Part shown: one piece after another, positions 57,879 to 64,000 of the stretch
How the letters are laid out: each line of letters starts with the position of its first letter
How positions within the stretch are numbered: the stretch's first letter is position 1
Assembly: GCF_000024625.1 (NCBI RefSeq)
Contig: NC_013407.1
Coordinates: 1,240,001-1,304,000 of the forward strand
Direction: 5' to 3'
DNA from: Methanocaldococcus vulcanius M7
Lineage (GTDB): Archaea > AGJL01 > Methanococci > Methanococcales > Methanocaldococcaceae
DNA length: 64,000 bases
The notes under the pieces: generated by a model
Told to the model about the DNA's origin: nothing
Database searches by the model: none
What the model saw: the letters and a program-made list of their open reading frames with translations, nothing else
Made by a program: the position numbers and the translations under genes

Positions 57879-58956
57879 TAATTTTATAAAAGAAATAAAC
57901 GTTTATGCAATGGCAACAGACCCAATATATATTGGAACTGGGGGTTATACAATTGGGAGAGTTGATAACACCATAGTAAGAGACCCAACAACAAAAATCC
58001 CAAAAATTCCAGGGTCAAGTTTGGCTGGAACTTGGAGGTATTATGTAGCTTTGAAATTGCAAGGATATTTTAAAGATAAATATAGGGTTAATAAAAATGA
58101 AAGAAAGGAGAAAAAGATTGAAGAATTATTTGAATTGGAAAATAATGAAGATAAAGATTGGATTTTATTTGAAGAAAACAGATATACGGGAATAAAATGT
58201 GCTGGACAGGATGATAAGTCAAGTTTAAGTTTAGAAGAAATGAAAAATGAAAAAACTGGACATTGTGGAAGATGTATTGTATGTAAAGCATTTGGTTTCT
58301 CTAAAAAAGATGTTTCATGGCAAGGATTAACGTATTTCTCTGATTTGAATATCTTATTCTTCCCAGTTTATACAAGGTTAGGAGTTAAATGGATAACTTC
58401 TAAAAGAATTTTAGAAGATGCTGGTTTATTGAATGAAGAATCAAAAGATGGCAAAGGAGAATCAAAAGATATTGTTTTTGTGCTTAAAGAAATAGAAAAA
58501 GGTAAAACTGAAGGGCATATAAATTTAGGTTGGTTATATCTACCTTATAAGAAAAAAGGAATAAACATTAACATAGATTATATAAAAGAAAACTTTGGAA
58601 TTGATGAAAATGATATAATAATCGTTCCAGACAACTTAATTTCCCAAATAATCAACTCAAACTTAGAGGTTAGAACTTCTGTTTCAATAGATCCAATTAC
58701 AGGAACGGCAAAGGAAGGGGCATTATTTACATCAGAGGCGATTCCAAGGGGAACAATATTTTATGGAAAAATAAGAATCTTTGACAAAAAGCCATTTGAA
58801 GAAATTAATGATGACAAAACTAACAAATTAAAACCATTACCAACAATAGAACAAATAAAAAACGCATTGGAGGACTCAAAAATATTCTTTGAGACATTAG
58901 GAATCGGGGGAATGACTACACGAGGCTTTGGAAGATTAAAGATTGAATTAGTATGA
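57868..58956 (+). CDS. cmr4: Type III CRISPR Cmr4-like backbone RNase (Cas7)
   Basis: A 362-residue Cas7 backbone protein. The motif PIYIGTGGYTIGRVDNTIVR (residues 19-38) matches Cmr4, with Asp33 at the place of the catalytic aspartate that cuts target RNA at 6-base steps. PGSSLAGTWRYY (48-59) is the RAMP helix entry, and a zinc site is formed by CAGQ...HCGRCIVC (around residue 110-135). GIGGMTTRGFGRLKIE is the C-terminal glycine loop. Target-RNA slicing is therefore likely retained even though the large subunit looks inactive. The ATG at 57868 follows GGGGTGG. Confidence 0.85.
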   Translation: MTNNNFIKEINVYAMATDPIYIGTGGYTIGRVDNTIVRDPTTKIPKIPGSSLAGTWRYYVALKLQGYFKDKYRVNKNERKEKKIEELFELENNEDKDWILFEENRYTGIKCAGQDDKSSLSLEEMKNEKTGHCGRCIVCKAFGFSKKDVSWQGLTYFSDLNILFFPVYTRLGVKWITSKRILEDAGLLNEESKDGKGESKDIVFVLKEIEKGKTEGHINLGWLYLPYKKKGININIDYIKENFGIDENDIIIVPDNLISQIINSNLEVRTSVSIDPITGTAKEGALFTSEAIPRGTIFYGKIRIFDKKPFEEINDDKTNKLKPLPTIEQIKNALEDSKIFFETLGIGGMTTRGFGRLKIELV

Positions 58957-58992
58957 TTAATAATGTTTGTAATAACCAAAATGGTGGTTCTA

Positions 58993-59361
58993 ATGGGAAA
59001 TCTGGAAATGATGATTAATAATGTAGCTTTTAAAATTGTCAAAGAAATTGAAAATATGAAGAAAGAAGAAAAAGAATGGAAAAAATACAAAAATGAGATA
59101 GAAAAGGCATTAGGAGTTTTATCAAATGATGGAGTTTATGCATATTGGGTTTATTGCAAATCAAAGGAAATTGATAAGATTTTTATTGAAAAGATAGAAC
59201 CCCTCATGAAATATACAAAAACAACCTTAAATGATGGAAGTTATGAGGAATATTTCCAAAAATTATCAAATGACATAAATGACCTATTATTCTTCAAAGA
59301 AATCTTAGAAAGAACATTAATCTTAGCAAGATACCATGCAAAGGCATTAGGTGACGATTAA
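58993..59361 (+). CDS. cmr5: Type III CRISPR Cmr5-like small subunit (Cas11)
   Basis: An all-helical protein of about 122 residues in the position of Cmr5, the small subunit that lines the target-RNA channel. It reads FKIVKEIENMKKEEKEWKKY, then LGVLSNDGVYAYWVYCKSKE, and ends RTLILARYHAKALGDD; the segment with tyrosines and lysines suits RNA contact. Start choice is uncertain: ATGs at 58963, 58981 and 58993 are in frame; GGTGGT (58983-58988) favours 58993. The stop TAA and next ATG share one base (TAATG), so the two are translationally coupled. Assignment rests on size, helicity and context. Confidence 0.72.
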   Translation: MGNLEMMINNVAFKIVKEIENMKKEEKEWKKYKNEIEKALGVLSNDGVYAYWVYCKSKEIDKIFIEKIEPLMKYTKTTLNDGSYEEYFQKLSNDINDLLFFKEILERTLILARYHAKALGDD

Positions 59362-60203
59362 TGACATGGTATAAAATAATCTTAGAACAAAAACAACCAA
59401 TCCATATTGGATATAAAAGATATGGTGTATTGGCAGAGACAAGAATATTTATCCCAGGGCAAACGATGTGGGGAGCTTTAACAAAGGCGTATAATTTGAT
59501 GAAAGGAAACTCTTTAAACACAAATCAAGAATTATTTGAACAAATAACATGCTTTTACCCTTCATTTGATAAAGAAAATATACTAAAACCAAATTTCAAA
59601 AATGGAGAATTTCATTTAGGGTATTTATCAGAAAAAGAATTCAGATTATTATTTGTTGATTCTTTCACTTCAACAGCAATACTACCCGAAACAAGAACAG
59701 CAAAGGATGAATCATTGCATGAAATTGAATTTGTTTTACCAAAACCAAAGAAATCGTTAAAAAACACGAAATTATGGGAGAAAATAACTAAATTAGGATA
59801 TAATAATGAAAACTTAAAATGGATTGGCTTAATTAATATTGACGAAAAGTTGAAAGATGAATTAAAAAACTTAAAAATATTCATTGGGGGGGATTCAAGA
59901 TATGGATTCGGTTTAATGGAAATATACATAAAAGAAATTAAAAAGAAGGAAAAGGAATTAGAAAAATGGAACTTAAATTCAGATAGAACTTTAAACCTAA
60001 AAGAAAAAACTTTACTTAATTCCTTAGAATTCGACAACAACATAAAATTTGAAGGGAAATTTGAAATCTTACCTACATTTAATTTCGTGAATATGAAAAT
60101 AGAAAATGCAAAATATGTTATTGGTGTTGGAGGTAAAATCATAAAAGGAATTGATGGAGATAAATATCGTTTAATTAAAGGTGTTTTTTATATCAAAGGT
60201 TGA
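59361..60203 (+). CDS. Type III CRISPR Cmr3-like RAMP protein (Cas5)
   Basis: A 280-residue Cas5-group RAMP expected to hold the 5' handle of the crRNA. The opening block IHIGYKRYGVLAETRIFIPG leads into QTMWGALTKAYN (about residues 35-46), the usual Cas5/Csm4/Cmr3 helix entry, and FIGGDSRYGFGLMEIYIK is the glycine-rich loop. It is shorter than many Cmr3 proteins and could equally be called Csx10-like. The ATG at 59361 overlaps the Cmr5-like stop. It is the last gene of the operon, 51 bases from the convergent thermosome gene. Confidence 0.75.
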   Translation: MTWYKIILEQKQPIHIGYKRYGVLAETRIFIPGQTMWGALTKAYNLMKGNSLNTNQELFEQITCFYPSFDKENILKPNFKNGEFHLGYLSEKEFRLLFVDSFTSTAILPETRTAKDESLHEIEFVLPKPKKSLKNTKLWEKITKLGYNNENLKWIGLINIDEKLKDELKNLKIFIGGDSRYGFGLMEIYIKEIKKKEKELEKWNLNSDRTLNLKEKTLLNSLEFDNNIKFEGKFEILPTFNFVNMKIENAKYVIGVGGKIIKGIDGDKYRLIKGVFYIKG

Positions 60204-60254
60204 TATATATAAATTAATATTTAATTTAAAATAAAAAAATTATTAGTTAGGGAG

Positions 60255-61883
<1,629 letters not shown>

Positions 61884-62251
61884 CCTATCACCTCAGTTTT
61901 TGTTACCTTGTTCGGTATGTATATGTTTATGAGATTCTATATAAACTTTATGGTTTAGTTTATAGTTGTGGCACTAACACAAACATACATTAATAAAAAT
62001 AACTTAAAAAAATAACTTAAACGTCAAATTTCGCCAACTTAATTAAACTTATTAAATTTATCAAATTAATCTATAATATTTATAACCATATAAAGATACG
62101 AATGTATAGGATAAAACACATAATTAAAAAATTTTCAATAAAAAACTGAATTAAGAATTAAAAACAAAAAATTAAGAAAATAAAATAGATAACTTAAATA
62201 AAACAATGGATGAAACAAATAAAATAAAAATTAACTAATTGGAGGTATAAA
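61884..62251. promoter_or_regulatory. Divergent region between thermosome and hisS, with thermosome promoter
   Basis: A 368-base AT-rich spacer. The leftward TATA box TTTATATAG (+ strand 61937-61945) is preceded by a purine-rich BRE-like sequence and would place transcription start about 30 bases before the thermosome ATG. The rightward half is low-complexity A-rich DNA ending in GGAGGT, the hisS ribosome binding site at 62241-62246. I see no RNA gene or other open frame. Confidence 0.55.
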
Positions 62252-63496
62252 ATGTTCCAAAAACCGAGAGGAACGAGGGACTTTTTACCAGAAGAGATGA
62301 AGAAGAGGAGGTTTGTTGAAAACAAGCTGAGAGAAGTTTTTGAGAGATATGGTTATGATGAGATATTAACACCAACTTTTGAGAGTTTTGAATTAATAGC
62401 TAAAAAAACTGGAGAAGAGATTAGAAAGCAGTTGTATGTGTTTAAAGATCATGGTGGAAGGGAGATGGCTTTAAGACCAGAAATGACCTCTCCTGTCGTT
62501 AGATTCTATTTAAACGAGCTAAAAAACCTACAAAAGCCGTTAAGATTGTATTACTTTGCTAACTGTTTCAGGTATGAGAGACCTCAGGCAGGAAGATTTA
62601 GAGAATTTTGGCAGATGGGTTGCGAGTTAATCGGCTGTAAAAATGCGATAGCAGATGCTGAAGTTTTGAATTTAGCAATGGATGGTTTAATAAATATTGG
62701 TTTGGACTTTGATGTTCATATTGGACACTTGGGAGTTTTAAAGGGGGTTTTGGAGGAGTTTAATGTTAGTGAGGAAGAGGAGGTTAAGATAAGGAGGTTG
62801 ATTGATAAAGAGGACTATGAAAATTTAGAGATTTATTTAACTCAAATTTTAGGAGAAGAGAAGAAAGAGTTAATATTTGAGATATTGAAGTTTAAAGGAG
62901 GGAAAGAGATTTTAGATGAGTTGAAAGAGATATTGAAGGACTTTCCAAAATCTGTGGAGGCAGTGAATAATTTAGAAGAGATCTTAGAGTTTGTTATTCA
63001 TGATAAATATATAATAAACTTCGGAATTGCGAGGGGTTTAGATTACTATACTGGAATGGTGTTTGAGATATATGGAAAGAAGGGGGCTAAGCAAATATGT
63101 GGAGGAGGAAGATATGACAACCTAATTGAGACGTTTGGAAATATATCAGTCCCAGCTGTTGGATTTGCCTATGGATTTGACAGGATTATGATGAATATCG
63201 ATGATTTGGAGATTGAAGAAGAGAAGATATTGGTAATTCCTGTAAAAAAGGATAAAGAGTTGATTAAAGAGTCCCTATTAATTGCTAACAAGTTGAGAAA
63301 AGCAGGAAAAATCGTGGAATTTGAAATCATGGGTAGGAAATTAAGAAAGGCCTTGGATTATGCAAACTCTAAGGGCTTTAAAAAGGTTATTATCGTTGGA
63401 GAGAAAGAACTTAATGAAGGAAAGATAACGTTAAAGGATATGATCACAGGAGAGCAGAAATTGGTTGACATAACCGATTTAGATAAAATATTTTGA
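62252..63496 (+). CDS. hisS: Histidyl-tRNA synthetase
   Basis: A 414-residue class IIa synthetase. [20 protein letters not shown] at the N-terminus is the HisRS start, [16 protein letters not shown] is the ATP-proximal block, [15 protein letters not shown] is motif 2, and [17 protein letters not shown] is the histidine-binding HisA motif. Motif 3 lies in [13 protein letters not shown]. The C-terminal 90 residues form the anticodon-binding domain. The ATG at 62252 follows GGAGGTATA. It is divergent from the thermosome gene, an arrangement also found in M. jannaschii as I recall. Confidence 0.96.
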   Translation: MFQKPRGTRDFLPEEMKKRRFVENKLREVFERYGYDEILTPTFESFELIAKKTGEEIRKQLYVFKDHGGREMALRPEMTSPVVRFYLNELKNLQKPLRLYYFANCFRYERPQAGRFREFWQMGCELIGCKNAIADAEVLNLAMDGLINIGLDFDVHIGHLGVLKGVLEEFNVSEEEEVKIRRLIDKEDYENLEIYLTQILGEEKKELIFEILKFKGGKEILDELKEILKDFPKSVEAVNNLEEILEFVIHDKYIINFGIARGLDYYTGMVFEIYGKKGAKQICGGGRYDNLIETFGNISVPAVGFAYGFDRIMMNIDDLEIEEEKILVIPVKKDKELIKESLLIANKLRKAGKIVEFEIMGRKLRKALDYANSKGFKKVIIVGEKELNEGKITLKDMITGEQKLVDITDLDKIF

Positions 63497-63562
63497 GAAA
63501 ATAATCTCTCCTATATTTCAACATTTTTAATATTTGCCATGTTCAAAGATAACGTGATATTT

Positions 63563-64000
63563 ATGGTAAAGATAACTATTCTATCTCCAGAAGGGAAAAG
63601 TTGTAGTGTTTGGAATTTAAAAAAAGAAATCGAAAATTTAGGAGAGAAATGTGATATATTCTTACTTTCAGATTCGGAAAATTTGATGAGTTATGATTTT
63701 AAATTAGAGACCGATTTAATTCATTCAAGATGTGGTATTGGAGATTATTTTGATAGATTAACATTATATTCCTGGCAATTTATAAATGCGTTGGAAGTGG
63801 AAGGGCTAAAATTTATAAACCCCTTAGAAACATTATATCTAACATCTGATAAATTTAAATGTATAAAATTACTTTCAAAGAATAAAATTGCTACACCAAA
63901 AACTGCTTTAATTAGGGACTACGAAGATGCAGTTAGATTTATGGAGAGATATAACGTAAACTTTCCAGTAATTATAAAAAATTCTTTTTCAAAATGTGGT
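63563..64000 (+). CDS. MptN-like RimK-family glutamate ligase, 5' part
   Basis: The frame is open from ATG 63563 to the window end (146 codons) and is incomplete. It starts MVKITILSPEGKSCSVWNL and contains FINPLETLYLTSDKFKCIKL then NKIATPKTALIRDYEDAVRF, the N-terminal pattern of ATP-grasp ligases of the RimK group. In methanococci a member (MptN) adds alpha-linked glutamate to tetrahydromethanopterin to make the sarcinapterin-type coenzyme, and I recall that it follows hisS. The catalytic ATP-grasp core lies outside the window. Earlier in-frame starts (ATG 63539, GTG 63554) exist; GTGAT before 63563 favours the latter. Confidence 0.75.
   Translation, partial: MVKITILSPEGKSCSVWNLKKEIENLGEKCDIFLLSDSENLMSYDFKLETDLIHSRCGIGDYFDRLTLYSWQFINALEVEGLKFINPLETLYLTSDKFKCIKLLSKNKIATPKTALIRDYEDAVRFMERYNVNFPVIIKNSFSKCG

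Larger units (their letters stand above)
39931..60254 (+). other. Accessory defence island
   Basis: About 20 kb of uninterrupted plus-strand genes between tfrA and the thermosome gene. The contents are a modification/ATPase/helicase module (40049-51309) and a type III CRISPR effector operon (51430-60203), with one truncated gene and a hairpin cluster inside. All flanking genes are core metabolism or translation genes. No integrase, attachment repeat or tRNA is visible at either edge, so the mode of entry is unknown. Gaps inside the two modules are short, apart from the 381-base hairpin-rich break at 43031-43411. Confidence 0.75.

Noticed and set aside
39931-60254. A CRISPR array within the defence island
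   Set aside because: I looked in the gaps between genes for evenly spaced 24-37-base repeats and saw none; the hairpins at 43131-43389 are all different from one another.

Overview
The window is AT-rich archaeal DNA from a hyperthermophilic methanogen of the order Methanococcales, most likely Methanocaldococcus. Support comes from the gene content: a reverse gyrase with an intein, an F420-reducing [NiFe] hydrogenase whose large subunit uses an in-frame UGA as selenocysteine with an archaeal SECIS in its 3' UTR, SepCysS, MfnB (methanofuran), 2-phosphoglycerate kinase, thiol:fumarate reductase, a start of the tetrahydromethanopterin glutamate ligase gene, a thermosome, a Kae1-Bud32 fusion, and GGTGA-type ribosome binding sites. 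Locus comparisons with M. jannaschii are from memory and unverified.

Region 1 to 39930 is mostly ordinary core genome in short, often divergent units: aIF2-beta and L37e; a SPOUT-like protein; cbiF; pgk2, a DUF2100-like gene and archaeal ornithine cyclodeaminase; a PLP aminotransferase with paired palindromic operator candidates around its promoter; a tRNA thiolase; TrmJ-like methyltransferase; reverse gyrase divergent from cobN; aspS; a beta-propeller lipoprotein; dut coupled to a frameshifted HTH membrane regulator; tRNA-Arg(GCG); mfnB; glmM and glmU separated by a GC-rich IS-like relic; a frameshifted marC; pscS; aMBF1; dphB; a CPA2 antiporter; kae1-bud32; the frhA-frhD-frhG-frhB operon with its selenocysteine codon; and tfrA.

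Region 39931 to 60254 is a 20 kb accessory defence island, all on the plus strand. Its first half is a modification/helicase module: a DUF1156-type adenine methylase, an archaeal AAA ATPase preceded by a truncated copy of itself and a cluster of hairpin repeats, a giant DUF499-type ATPase, a small unknown protein, and an SNF2 helicase with a C-terminal DUF3883-like nuclease-fold domain. Its second half is a seven-gene type III (Cmr-like) CRISPR effector operon: Cmr1-like, Cmr6-like, a divergent Cas10/Csx11-like large subunit without visible HD or GGDD motifs, an embedded gamma-glutamylcyclotransferase-fold protein, Cmr4-like with its catalytic aspartate, a Cmr5-like small subunit and a Cmr3-like Cas5 protein. 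No CRISPR array, cas1/cas2, cas6 or CARF gene is visible in the window.

Region 60255 to 64000 returns to core genes: thermosome, hisS and the 5' part of an mptN-like ligase gene. The points most worth a second look are the cyclase-less type III operon with its embedded GGCT-like gene, the uncharacterised DUF1156/DUF499/helicase module, the hairpin-rich relics shared between two distant sites, and two homopolymer frameshifts.
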